From JBGTFE01 sp049799955 (GTDB lineage: Bacteria > Acidobacteriota > Blastocatellia > Pyrinomonadales > Pyrinomonadaceae): a DNA stretch of 64,000 nt. The position numbers and the translations under genes were made by a program. The notes below the pieces were generated by a model. That model was not told the DNA's origin. It saw only the letters and a program-made list of their open reading frames with translations, and did no database searches. Numbering within the stretch: position 1 is the stretch's first letter; each line of letters opens with the position of its first letter. Location: contig JBARIW010000068.1 of assembly GCA_049799955.1 (NCBI GenBank), forward strand, positions 1 through 64,000, read 5' to 3'. Positions 18,101 to 27,469 of this stretch are shown in pieces.

Positions 18101-21100
18101 GTCGTTTCAATCACGCTCGGGATTATCGTCATCGAGATTTATACAAACGGAAATTTCAAAATCGATCTCGGTTTCCCGTATAATCAGGATTTTTCCCGCT
18201 CCTTCAGCTTACAGGCGACGATTTTCATCGGGCGCGGCGGCTTTTATTTCGGCTTGCTGAACGGAGATACATCGACGCAGGTGCCTCGTATCTCGAACGG
18301 AAATTTTTCACCGGTAATCGAATTAGGAATCGGCATTGCCGCCGGCGTCGGACGCGAGATACGCGCCGGAATTCTTTCCGGCGGCGCTTATGTGGAGCTT
18401 CAGGTAATCTTTCAGGGAGTGCTCGCGTGGTTTAATCCGAACAGCAGCGGAACGGCGTCGTCTACTTATTTTAAATGTCAGGGCATAGCGGCGCTGCACG
18501 GAAAAATTTACGGTTCGGTGGATTTTGTAGTGGTGAAAGTGTCCGTGACGCTGGAAGCATACGCGCAGGTGAGCATCCTTTACGAAAGCTACCAGCCGAT
18601 GCTGATTAAACTTACCGTCAGCGTGAGCGCGGAAGCTTCGATTAAAATACTGTTTGTCAGGGTTCATTTCTCCTTCTCCGTTAATCTCGAACTCGAATTT
18701 ACGCTCGGCTCCGCACAGCCTACGCCCTGGATTCTCAGTAATAACAGTTCTTCGGGAAGCGGCGGCAACAAGCAGTTGCGCGCATTTGGAAACCCGCAGG
18801 CGCGTTCGGAATATCAACTGCGCCCAAATAAGCATCGCCGAATGCTGGCGATGCGAAATACCTATCACGCGACGATGACACCTCTTTTATCGCTAACACG
18901 CAACGACAGCGCAAGTCTCTCGGAAACTTATATCCTGAATTGGAAACCGGATGTAAAGGTTTTCAACGATGCTCCGCGTAAGGCGCATCTTACTCTCCTG
19001 TCTTTGTTTACGATTGCAAACGTGCCGGTAAACTGGAGCTCGACCGTGCCGACCAATAACAATCCGGATTACCGAACCGCATTTGTTCTTTTTGGCGATT
19101 CGGGAATGTCGCCCGACGCGGTTAACGCCGCCCAATGCGTCGAACGCAGCTCGGCGCACAGCGCCATGACGAGCGACGACGAGGACACGAGCTTGCTTGC
19201 CGCTGATATTCTTACGCAGGGATTGCTGCTTTATGCGATCGGAGCGCTGCCGCGCGACCCCGCGCAGGGAAACAACGTCACCGCGCACGACCTTTCCCTG
19301 TTGCTCGAACAATTGGATTTGCCCGACGCCATGAGCGACGGATTATCGATTGCCAATCTGATTAAGTTCTTTACGACCAACATCAATTTATGGATTAGCG
19401 GAGACACGACTCCGCGTCCCGAGTTTCCAAAATCGGTGATGGTGCTGCCGATGCCTCCGTTTCTGAGATGGACGTCTTCGCAGGGCGGCAATGTCGATTT
19501 CAGCAATAAGAACGAAATCGGTCCGTGGTATGAATGGGGCATTTCACAGTTTCTGAATGAGTATTTTCCGGTGAGCGGGGAGAACGGCGAGAAACCGTTC
19601 GGTGATAATCCGGCGACGGATTACGAATCGTTCGCCAGTTTTATGTTCCGCGATTTTTGCCTGATGCTGATGCAGAATGCAATCAAGGAAATGCAGAAGC
19701 ACATGAACGATACAACCGTAAAGGTGACAACCGTTTCGGGCATTGTGCAGAATCTCGAACAGGTGGCGGCGACACTGCCGAAAACCAGCGTGCATTACAC
19801 AATTCATTCGGGCGATACGATAGAAAGCGTCGCGGCTAATCTCGGTGCGACGGTCGAAGAACTCGAATTTCTTAACCAGACTTTGGTTTCCGAGCTTCAA
19901 ACCGAACCGGTCGGAACCGTTCTTACAATCATACTCGGAATCGCGCCCGAAATACTCGCGCTCGACAACCCCGAGAAAATATTCGCGGTCACGCAATGCG
20001 ACCTCGGCACGCTCGTGCATCAAGCCGGTGAAAATGAAACTTTGCAGAGCATCGCCGCGCTTTTTCAGGTCGCGAACGTATCTTCCCTGCTCGGTTATCA
20101 GGATAATAACTATCCCGTATTGTCTTCGTCGGGCAATATTTTGCAGGCGGGAGCGTTGTTCAATCTTCCGCAGCAGACATTTGCAAACGCACCCGTCGAT
20201 TTCGTTCAATTACGAACCGCCGCCGTTTTCTTCGTGCGTTATACCGACTTGGATTTTACAAACAATACGCCGGTTCGCGAGATGGCGGATTGGTATATAC
20301 AGGCGATAGCCGAGATTAACCAGAATTTGCTGAAGACCTTGTTTCCCGAGCAGAGTATTCCGTCCGTAATCGAATTGCCGCCGGGACACGTTTTAACGGT
20401 GCCGAATTTTTACGGAGCGAGCTACAGCCAGCCATCTAACCGGAACAATTATACGACCGTTGCCGGCGATACGCTCTACCGTATCGGTTATGCCCTGACT
20501 TTTCAGCAGGATTTTGCTTCTTCGCAGGAATTTCCGCAATGGCAGACTTTTAAATCCGGCGTTACTTCCGCTGGCGCAAACAGTTGGAATATTGCCGCGC
20601 AGACCGGAATTAAAGTTGACGTCGGTCAAACGATTGAATCGCTCATTCGCCGTTTGATTATAAGCGCAAGCTGGACGGCAAGCGACCCGAACGCGCCCGC
20701 GTCGGGAACATGGACATATGACTGGACGGCGGTTGCGGCATGGCTCGGCGCGGCAGATGTATTGATGCCTTTGGCGGCAATCACCGTCCCGAACGCGAAG
20801 ACGGCGGTATCCAATTCGCTCAGCTTCACCGCGCTTTCGCAAACATACGGGCTAAACATCGTCGATGCGGCTGCTCGTTTGAAAGCCTTGAATACTCTGT
20901 TCGCCGACGGAACGATTCTGCTTGTAAAATCGCTTCCGGCGCAGGACATCGATGTGCTTGTGAATCTGATATTGAAGGGAGACAGTTTTGCGTCAATCGT
21001 TAATCAGTCCTCGCGGATGCTCATGTCGGGACTGCAATTACCCGGTTTGAAAACGGAAAACGGTCACGTCGTTCCCGATGACTCGAACGCGCTTCCGCTG

Positions 21101-24100
21101 TATGACCTGACAGGTCAGCAGTTCAGTCTTACGGTGGACGATTCGAAGCCGACGGAAACGGCGCTCGCGCTCGCGCTTTTCTCCGAGCAGCCCTGGATTA
21201 CTTTATTTGCTTCCATTACCGTTCAGCAAGGTCAGACGCTGGCGGGACTCGAAGCGACTTATCCGGATTTGCTTACTTATAATCCGGGCTTAAACGAATC
21301 CAACTTTAAGGTCGGAATGATACTGCTCACCGAGCCTGAACCGACTTCGTTGAACTATAATTACACCAATAAGGACATTACCGACGCTTCTCCCGCTTCC
21401 GGATTGGCAGTGCCGCCTTATCCTGCGACGCTTACCGCGCCGTCGATTCTCGAAATCAGCGGAACGGTGCCGCGGACTTACGGACTCGATCACCGTATCG
21501 AATTACAAACGCCGACGCCGCTTCCGATTCCGCAAGAAGCGGGACAGCAAAGCGTGACGGGTAATCCGGGTATGTGGATGCTTCCCGACGCTTTGCAATC
21601 CAAAGCTCGCGCGAATGTCACGACGCTTTACGAAATACTTGCCGCGCCGCAAGGCGAAGAAGCCGGAGCGAAGGCGATAGAAATAAAAAACAGCACTTTC
21701 GGAACGATAATTCCGTTTAAGATTAAGCGACTCGAAGGAAGCGCTTCGCAGTTTAATCTGATTGGAGTTGATACCGATAAACGTTATCTTCTGACCTCGC
21801 TCGGCAATTGGCTGAAAAGTCAGGGAATGGGAGCGACGCAGGTTTACCAGCTTCTTTCGCCCGCGCCCGAGGCAGCGAATACTTCGGGACTGACCGTGTT
21901 GACCGCAAGTGCGGCAAGCGCATTTTTGATTAAAAGTAATTTGTCCACGCTTTCCGTTCCGCCTTCATTTATGCTGTCGAAAAAAGAAGACGCGCCGGGC
22001 GACGTTCAGAACGTATATTACGCGAGTCTTTCTTCGCTCGCCGATTTTCTGACGCTGCTCTGGGAAGGAAGCGTGGTCGGCGGAACCGGATATTATTTCA
22101 GCCCGGGACAGGACATTCCCGGAAGCGCTTTTGACCAGCAGGGGAATATTACGCTTCAGCTATTGGTCATTGTTGGAACTCAGCAGTCGTTAGCTCAAAA
22201 CGGCAGGAGCTTGCTGCCGTTTAATAATTGCGCATTGATTGGAACGGGCGTCCAAAGCTCGCAGCTTTCCGTATTTATTCAGAGCGCGGGCAGCACCGAC
22301 CCGTCCGAAACCATCACGCAGGCTTTGGTGCCGCCGGGAAATGTCGGTTTCGAATTGGTCACGCCCAATCCGGCAACCCAATCCGGCACATTCGACAGCA
22401 AAGAAATTTTGCTGAAGACGCTTTACAGCTTACTGAGCTTTGAAGTGGCGCAAACGTCGGGTTCTCCTTTTTACGCGCCGGCTTCGGGCATGCCGGTTCT
22501 TCCCGATGGATTCGACGGAACAAACCAGCAGCCGTGGGAACGAGAGCGCGCATTGCGCAAGGCGAAGGCGGCGGGCGCGCTGCTCGAGGAAAACGCCGCG
22601 AATCCGATGCCTTTCTGGCAATACAAGCAGGTCATGCCGGTTTCCCGTTTCATTATCGCGGGAACGGCGCTGGCGGCTCCCGACGTGCCCGGACTGCCGC
22701 CGGCTTCGGGCGACCCGTATCAGGGATACGGAACGCAGGCTCAACTGCCTTCCGCCTCGTTCGTTTTCAAATTCGGAGACGTACTCGGAAACCGCACCGG
22801 TTCGAACGGAGCGGGACAGGGAACGACTTCTATTCCCGTCGGTTATACGGATAATCTAATCGGCGTCGGCGATTGGGCATCGATTGCGCGAAGCTTTAAC
22901 GTTGCGCCGTCTCTCAATCAGTCCGGCGCGGAATTATCCGTGATTATCGCCCCGCGCCCGTCCGAATTGATTCCGACCCCGTCGCAGCCCGGCAATGTCA
23001 ATGCGGATACGATTTCGCAGCAGCAAAATCATTACAGCCAGACGTATTATCAATTGATACAACCCGGCGTTAACGGTTGGGTTGTGTCTTCGTTAAATTA
23101 TATCGCGGACACGAATTACGGAAACAAGGGCGTGCAAATTGCCGACATCAGCCCGCTCTGGAAATTCGCGGCCGGCTCATATGCCTTTCTTTCCGGGCTC
23201 AGCCAAATGCAGCCGGCAAAACCCGTCGGCGCCGCCACGCTCGGAGACATCATCACGAAATTCGGCGTCCGTTATACCGAGCTCGGTTACGCCAACGCTA
23301 ATTTCCTCGTCGCTGATTTGTTCGGAGCGACGCTTCCGGCAGTTCCAGCCTTTTACCCGTTTGTCGAGCATAAATCCATTAACCAGCTTTACGCGATGCC
23401 TCCGGCAGGATGGGCTAAACCGCCTGATGCCAAAGCTTTATTGACCTTACCCGACAATACGAAACTACTTCTGAAAACCGGAACGGGATTGATTATTCCG
23501 ACTAAAAGCATTCCGACCGGAACGACGCAGCCGACCGACGCGCTTGAGAATTTGGCGTCGAGCGGAAACACGACCGTCAACGATTTAGCCTCGCAAAACG
23601 CGGCGCAGACCATTTTGCAAATCGGTTTTGAATTTTCCGTGCCGGTAGATGACACTACCGAGATAGTAATTGCCGTTACCTCGACAAATAACAGTCTTGA
23701 TTTGATGGTTTCGGCTTTTGCCGCCGAAGGAGTCAATATTACTGCGGAAAATCTGGCAGGTCTTCATAAGAAGGCTACGGGAATGTTTGCCGTAAACCAG
23801 ACATTAAACACGAAAATTTATTTGATAAAAGAAGGTGACACGCTGGACAAAAACAGTTCCGGTCAAACGGCGGATACGCTTGCTTCCTTGAACCTCAATA
23901 CGGAAGATATTTTCGACCCGGGCGCGCTCGTTTATTTCGGAAACTTTACGGGCGTTACCGCCGGAAGCCCGCCGCCGACGTTGCAGCAGTTTGCCGACCG
24001 TTACGCCTGCCCGGTCGAATTATTGCTCAAGGAAAATGCGAGTTTCGCGCTTCCTTCCACGACCGCTTTCGTGGTTCCGGGAACATTGTCGTTTCCGCAG

Positions 24101-27100
24101 GCGACCGATAAAATCAACGTTCCATACACGATTCGTAAAGACGAAACGTTGAATGCGATTGCGCAGAGATTCGATTTTAATACCGCCGAAGTTGCCGCCG
24201 GAATGCAGCTTGCGACGATTAATGAAAATATGCTCGGAACGATTCAGCCGGGCATTACGCTGACGATTCCGGTCGGCGGAACGAATTACAATGTCCAGAC
24301 AGGCAACGGTCAGCCGTCGTTTGCATCGGTTCTGAAGTCGCTCCAACAACAGGCTCAGGCGGCAACGCTTCAGGATGTCGTGAATGCCATCGGCGACACC
24401 GCCGGAGATTTATGCGAAGGCGGATTATTCATTTGTCCGTTGGCAAAATTTTCGCAAGCCGCCGCGCCCAATCAAATCTATACGTTATACGGACTTACGC
24501 CTTCCACCGCTCAGACGGCTCCGAACTTTGCAGCCTCGGTCTTCGCGCTCGCCAATGCCGCGACGCAAAATCTGATTGCGCCGAAAGTGGTCGTGCAGAA
24601 CGCCGATAAATCTGTTTCCATCACCACCGCCGCGAACGATACGCTCAACAGCCTGACCACACGCTTTGCCGACCAAGGCGTCAGCATCAGCGCAAATGAG
24701 ATTGTATTGGCTAATATGACCGCACCGCTTTTCGCGGCAAATGCGCGCGCCTTTCTTCCGCCTGCGGAAATCAAGTTTACCGTTAATATCGGCGACGGGG
24801 GACCGTATCTTTCTCCAATCGTTCCTTTGCAGGCGAGCCTGCGCATCATCCGCCCGCCGGCGCTTATTTATCCTTCGTTCAAGACCGCGACCGGAACGGG
24901 TCCCGTTGAAATGGTCGAATCCGATTTTCCCGCGCCGGTAAAAAACGAGAGTTCCGACAGCGGGCTCACGCTGAATGATTTTGTGGCGGAGATGAAACAA
25001 GCGTTGCCGAATCTGCGATTAGGGACGGGCAAAGTTACGGGATTTGTTCAGGATATCTGGCAAGTCGATTTTGACGCCAACGGAATTAAGCAAGTGCAGC
25101 TGCTCGGCGGAACGACGGTCGACGGCACGCCGCAGCCGCGCTTTTTCGCGCTCACGCCGTTGTATCCATATCTGGTAACGCGCACGTTATCGATTAAACC
25201 GCTCAGCAGCGACGGCACGCTCGGAACGGCGCAGGAAATTTCCTTCCAGAGTATCGACACCGAACCGTGGGCGCGTCGTTTTGTCGAGGAAATGGATCGT
25301 TTTCTTTCCGGAGTTTATGCGTCAGCGGTTTATGCCGATACGACCATTCGCACCCAGTTAAATACTATACTCGATGCGAAAAAAGCTCTGGCTCCAACCA
25401 TTGCCGCCGGACTCGAAACCGTCCTCGACGTTCCCGATTCGGGGAAAACGAGCGGAAAAACGAGCGCGCAAAAAGCGTTGGAGCAGCAATTGGGCGTGAG
25501 TCTTTCCAAAACTTACGAATCGACCGTGATGATTCAATATAACTCGGTCGTCGATTCGGCGTGGCAGCATTCTTCGTTAAAACCTGCGTCGCTTTACGGA
25601 AACGGAAAAATCAACGACAAAGTTCTCAACCCTATTCCGATCGAAACCACTGTTCCTAGCCTGACGATGATTTCAGCCAAGACGGATTTGGCACAGGCGA
25701 ATTCCTTTGTGAATTTTCTTATGACGCTCGATAATCCGGCGCTCCATAGAGTCGTTTCGGGCTCTTTCAAGTATGCGCTTTCTAATCTGGAATTTAATAT
25801 TGCGTCGGAGAATGTGCCGGACGGTTATAAGTCGTCCGACTGGCTGACTTTTATTCCTCTGCTCGCCGATCAGGAAAAACCGAGCGCGCTCGCGGGGACG
25901 AATCCCGGCGACGTGGATGTTCCCGTGCCGCTGAGAAACTTTCCGGAGCTTCCGAAAATCGTGCAGCAGCACGCGGAACAAAGTTATCCTGACGGCACGC
26001 AGACGGTGAGCGAGCTGAGCCTCTGGGATTATAAATTTATTTATTCGCACCAGCACGCCGCGCAGGATTATGTATTGATAAATGCCGAATTCAATCTTAA
26101 AGCGCCGCCGCCCCGCGCTATGGCTGAAGTCGAGCCGCGCGATTTGTTCACCGAATTGGCGCAGTATATTTACGTGACCGAACAGTTGTGGAATATGCTG
26201 AACGGACTTGTCGATCAGAAAACGACGTTCACAAAGACGGAGATGGAAAACGCGGTTCAGACCTATGCGACGCTGGTAAAAAATATCAGCCAATATTGGG
26301 GAACGCGCCTGCCGCAGTCGAATTTCAATACCAGCCCGACCGATAATCTGGTCGCTGCGCTGAGCTATCATTTCAACGCGCGCGTGACTTATAACGCGGG
26401 TAATGTGACGTCTTACACGCTTATCCAACTGGACGCCCAAGCGGGTCCGAACGGCAACTTGCCCGACGTTTGTATCCAAGTTCCCACGGGTTCAACCACA
26501 ATGATTCCCGGCACTTATATAAAACTCGAACGACAGCCGACGATTGGAAACGCCACCGAATATAAAGTTCCGTCCAATACCACGATTCCTTCCACCAACT
26601 CGCCCGTGTTCAAACTCATTTGGGCGGGACTTAATCTGGCGACCGTTCAAAATGCCCGTTCGAAAATAAGCGTCGAGCGGAATCAGAATTTGTTGAATAA
26701 CGTAAAAACAAATCCGGTTTTCCTACTCTCTACCGATACCGTGATTGCGGCGTCTGTCGTCACCCCGCTTAATACTTTCGGCGAGCGAGTAGACATTACA
26801 AATCTGGGAGCGGATTTAACGACCACGCTCAATACTTGTTTCACCAGTCTTTTCGGCGCAAATTACATCGGACAAAAAATAACGATGGAGCTTAGTTACG
26901 GTTTTGAACTGGTGGCTCCTTCTCAAACAGACCCGGGTTTGGTAACGTATCAACCGATTGGCTTATATCCGAATCAAACCTTGTCGGCAACCACCGCAAG
27001 CGAGCTTGCAACTGCCATCCAACACTGGCAGACGGATAATCAGCCCGTGGAAACCGGAGGAGAATGGGTGTTCTCGCTGAAACTGTATTCGCAGCTCACA

Positions 27101-27166
27101 AATCAGACACAGACTTTATTAAATATAGCTCATCTGGTTTATCGAATTAGTTCCACTGCCGGGTAG
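15128..27166 (+). CDS. Giant 4012-residue protein with LysM-like repeats
   Basis: The largest gene of the window. Residues 1-1230 are beta-rich, with amphipathic alternating strands and a conserved-looking segment around 930-1200 (FRTIQLGVVSITLGIIVIEIY). From about 1550 there are repeated LysM-like modules: HYTIHSGDTIESVAANLG (about 1557), ENETLQSIAALFQV (about 1640), YTTVAGDTLYRIGYAL (about 1775), VQQGQTLAGLEATYPDL (about 2035), IKEGDTLDKNSSG (about 2897), YTIRKDETLNAIAQRF (about 2998) and ANDTLNSLTTRF (about 3165), with more degenerate copies between. LysM modules bind peptidoglycan or chitin-type glycans. There is no signal peptide. A 7-residue ALVKTDE repeat lies near 415. The C-terminal 700 residues are unassigned. 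Possibly a cell-wall-binding scaffold released without classical secretion; function unknown. Confidence 0.75.
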   Translation: MSATTVYNALNGFIQPDKIIDLWAAANGSAELSGMKPVLGLFNITASYVLTQVVLSQSPDGASVILTGKGVFAGGVSYPVNARLQYSEQGNIFSLSLAVIPDWVFSDFFPSLPETLMQDPAVALGITWYPSVLNGMKVRAAVFLGKTGAEKLTLTGFLLEPANQYLLSKTPMIGPYPLSLSGTVALPKADRTFPLIDLDAIGNSTVIQAAQDSGVPGPSAIALSNPGLNLLVQLLDPPMAENIAFSTIELFGYFALGEITGRISTLILSTGKVWNFIAIFDKETASLVQGLAQLTRIFGVELPIPMDFPVLSDFYVAEVDIDLENNAEPNAMPSFSLLNFAITIQSDKVWNPPIPFVIFSKVGTRWVWGWTVVNNESGVSEKVYSLTGSVFGNIIFGGGSGFAALPAPPDSPPRALVKTDEALVKTDEALVSADLGQEPVVIFVKMSLPDFFISGTLADDTYISISDALDYFFGNSGPSTGSQPMNITALRFTADPLWQNYYAQAVIFFGNPTNPDPQQGWEINLFVITIILQELEFYIAVDGGKVSGGISGTFFLEQDDPSDYSLPRILMSAEYPPQNPDAPEGWTLRGYLYPGTSISLTKLVFQFIYGKGQQPPDWVPNVAIDRLDASFTTGSTVNNVTTKPSYKFGGTASVRWTPTIFNTALLITASASIDLEKPATTDTPSGTITGTFSVNRLMLTASLTFGVPEPTYFFKVQFDNLWLSATTSWRGEANKRHQVMSLQLGGVTLGDILEYLVNLAAPTLGFRLDPPWDLLKQVDLSRFVLTIDPQDNIVEFVFNANVNLVIAQIDSIGVRYSKNEGEGKVDLILTGSFLEQQYTSDKPLSWDVVNDPPPAVPGQGTSLVNLRYVGIGQRVSFNGTPPNTVAESIKMLRDNMTPPPKDGNPMPNTMHYAADSQWLIGLDIQLMETVDLAIIFNDPKLYGLSIALGGEKAGSLAGLRFEILYKKITDDIGMFRIEFQVPDMFRTIQLGVVSITLGIIVIEIYTNGNFKIDLGFPYNQDFSRSFSLQATIFIGRGGFYFGLLNGDTSTQVPRISNGNFSPVIELGIGIAAGVGREIRAGILSGGAYVELQVIFQGVLAWFNPNSSGTASSTYFKCQGIAALHGKIYGSVDFVVVKVSVTLEAYAQVSILYESYQPMLIKLTVSVSAEASIKILFVRVHFSFSVNLELEFTLGSAQPTPWILSNNSSSGSGGNKQLRAFGNPQARSEYQLRPNKHRRMLAMRNTYHATMTPLLSLTRNDSASLSETYILNWKPDVKVFNDAPRKAHLTLLSLFTIANVPVNWSSTVPTNNNPDYRTAFVLFGDSGMSPDAVNAAQCVERSSAHSAMTSDDEDTSLLAADILTQGLLLYAIGALPRDPAQGNNVTAHDLSLLLEQLDLPDAMSDGLSIANLIKFFTTNINLWISGDTTPRPEFPKSVMVLPMPPFLRWTSSQGGNVDFSNKNEIGPWYEWGISQFLNEYFPVSGENGEKPFGDNPATDYESFASFMFRDFCLMLMQNAIKEMQKHMNDTTVKVTTVSGIVQNLEQVAATLPKTSVHYTIHSGDTIESVAANLGATVEELEFLNQTLVSELQTEPVGTVLTIILGIAPEILALDNPEKIFAVTQCDLGTLVHQAGENETLQSIAALFQVANVSSLLGYQDNNYPVLSSSGNILQAGALFNLPQQTFANAPVDFVQLRTAAVFFVRYTDLDFTNNTPVREMADWYIQAIAEINQNLLKTLFPEQSIPSVIELPPGHVLTVPNFYGASYSQPSNRNNYTTVAGDTLYRIGYALTFQQDFASSQEFPQWQTFKSGVTSAGANSWNIAAQTGIKVDVGQTIESLIRRLIISASWTASDPNAPASGTWTYDWTAVAAWLGAADVLMPLAAITVPNAKTAVSNSLSFTALSQTYGLNIVDAAARLKALNTLFADGTILLVKSLPAQDIDVLVNLILKGDSFASIVNQSSRMLMSGLQLPGLKTENGHVVPDDSNALPLYDLTGQQFSLTVDDSKPTETALALALFSEQPWITLFASITVQQGQTLAGLEATYPDLLTYNPGLNESNFKVGMILLTEPEPTSLNYNYTNKDITDASPASGLAVPPYPATLTAPSILEISGTVPRTYGLDHRIELQTPTPLPIPQEAGQQSVTGNPGMWMLPDALQSKARANVTTLYEILAAPQGEEAGAKAIEIKNSTFGTIIPFKIKRLEGSASQFNLIGVDTDKRYLLTSLGNWLKSQGMGATQVYQLLSPAPEAANTSGLTVLTASAASAFLIKSNLSTLSVPPSFMLSKKEDAPGDVQNVYYASLSSLADFLTLLWEGSVVGGTGYYFSPGQDIPGSAFDQQGNITLQLLVIVGTQQSLAQNGRSLLPFNNCALIGTGVQSSQLSVFIQSAGSTDPSETITQALVPPGNVGFELVTPNPATQSGTFDSKEILLKTLYSLLSFEVAQTSGSPFYAPASGMPVLPDGFDGTNQQPWERERALRKAKAAGALLEENAANPMPFWQYKQVMPVSRFIIAGTALAAPDVPGLPPASGDPYQGYGTQAQLPSASFVFKFGDVLGNRTGSNGAGQGTTSIPVGYTDNLIGVGDWASIARSFNVAPSLNQSGAELSVIIAPRPSELIPTPSQPGNVNADTISQQQNHYSQTYYQLIQPGVNGWVVSSLNYIADTNYGNKGVQIADISPLWKFAAGSYAFLSGLSQMQPAKPVGAATLGDIITKFGVRYTELGYANANFLVADLFGATLPAVPAFYPFVEHKSINQLYAMPPAGWAKPPDAKALLTLPDNTKLLLKTGTGLIIPTKSIPTGTTQPTDALENLASSGNTTVNDLASQNAAQTILQIGFEFSVPVDDTTEIVIAVTSTNNSLDLMVSAFAAEGVNITAENLAGLHKKATGMFAVNQTLNTKIYLIKEGDTLDKNSSGQTADTLASLNLNTEDIFDPGALVYFGNFTGVTAGSPPPTLQQFADRYACPVELLLKENASFALPSTTAFVVPGTLSFPQATDKINVPYTIRKDETLNAIAQRFDFNTAEVAAGMQLATINENMLGTIQPGITLTIPVGGTNYNVQTGNGQPSFASVLKSLQQQAQAATLQDVVNAIGDTAGDLCEGGLFICPLAKFSQAAAPNQIYTLYGLTPSTAQTAPNFAASVFALANAATQNLIAPKVVVQNADKSVSITTAANDTLNSLTTRFADQGVSISANEIVLANMTAPLFAANARAFLPPAEIKFTVNIGDGGPYLSPIVPLQASLRIIRPPALIYPSFKTATGTGPVEMVESDFPAPVKNESSDSGLTLNDFVAEMKQALPNLRLGTGKVTGFVQDIWQVDFDANGIKQVQLLGGTTVDGTPQPRFFALTPLYPYLVTRTLSIKPLSSDGTLGTAQEISFQSIDTEPWARRFVEEMDRFLSGVYASAVYADTTIRTQLNTILDAKKALAPTIAAGLETVLDVPDSGKTSGKTSAQKALEQQLGVSLSKTYESTVMIQYNSVVDSAWQHSSLKPASLYGNGKINDKVLNPIPIETTVPSLTMISAKTDLAQANSFVNFLMTLDNPALHRVVSGSFKYALSNLEFNIASENVPDGYKSSDWLTFIPLLADQEKPSALAGTNPGDVDVPVPLRNFPELPKIVQQHAEQSYPDGTQTVSELSLWDYKFIYSHQHAAQDYVLINAEFNLKAPPPRAMAEVEPRDLFTELAQYIYVTEQLWNMLNGLVDQKTTFTKTEMENAVQTYATLVKNISQYWGTRLPQSNFNTSPTDNLVAALSYHFNARVTYNAGNVTSYTLIQLDAQAGPNGNLPDVCIQVPTGSTTMIPGTYIKLERQPTIGNATEYKVPSNTTIPSTNSPVFKLIWAGLNLATVQNARSKISVERNQNLLNNVKTNPVFLLSTDTVIAASVVTPLNTFGERVDITNLGADLTTTLNTCFTSLFGANYIGQKITMELSYGFELVAPSQTDPGLVTYQPIGLYPNQTLSATTASELATAIQHWQTDNQPVETGGEWVFSLKLYSQLTNQTQTLLNIAHLVYRISSTAG

Positions 27167-27210
27167 GTCAGAAGCATTTACTTTTAACCAAGTCCTTAGA
27201 GCTGATCCCG

Positions 27211-27427
27211 ATGGGCGTTCGCGTAATCATTGCTCCTCAAAATTTGAGAACAGATAATTGGAGGATTAGACCTGAATGAACTAGCTTGCGAAAAAATTAA
27301 ACACAATAATGCTGAAGATGAAATTATCGCTTCGCTAAAAAGCGATGTCTTCGAGGATTTTTATCCTTATCTGGATATGAAAGAAAAGTTCAAACACATC
27401 GGTTACAATATTCCTAAAACAAGCTAA
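27211..27427 (+). pseudogene. Frameshifted gene fragment upstream of the DUF488 copy
   Basis: Two overlapping frames look like pieces of one gene. The first, from ATG 27211, reads MGVRVIIAPQNLRTDNWRI and stops at about 27279. The second, open from 27248 to 27427, reads LDLNELACEKIKHNNAEDEI onward and ends YNIPKTS, with no good start codon. A single frameshift near 27270 would join them into about 70 residues. No family is recognised. It sits 42 bases before the intact DUF488 gene and may be what is left of a partner of that gene. Confidence 0.35.
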
Positions 27428-27469
27428 TCCAAACTAAATGGATTAACCAAACTATTTCTAAATTATTCA

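Noticed and set aside
25673..26479. Long antisense frame inside the giant gene (268 codons)
   Set aside because: Arg-rich shadow translation of a GC-rich gene on the other strand, as are those at 5328-6101, 8247-8822, 8997-9686 and 11094-11834. No motif and no ribosome site.
2654..27166. Contractile injection system (eCIS, tailocin) or Tc toxin
   Set aside because: LysM and giant proteins suggested it, but there is no sheath, tube, baseplate, AAA+ loader or RHS shell protein.
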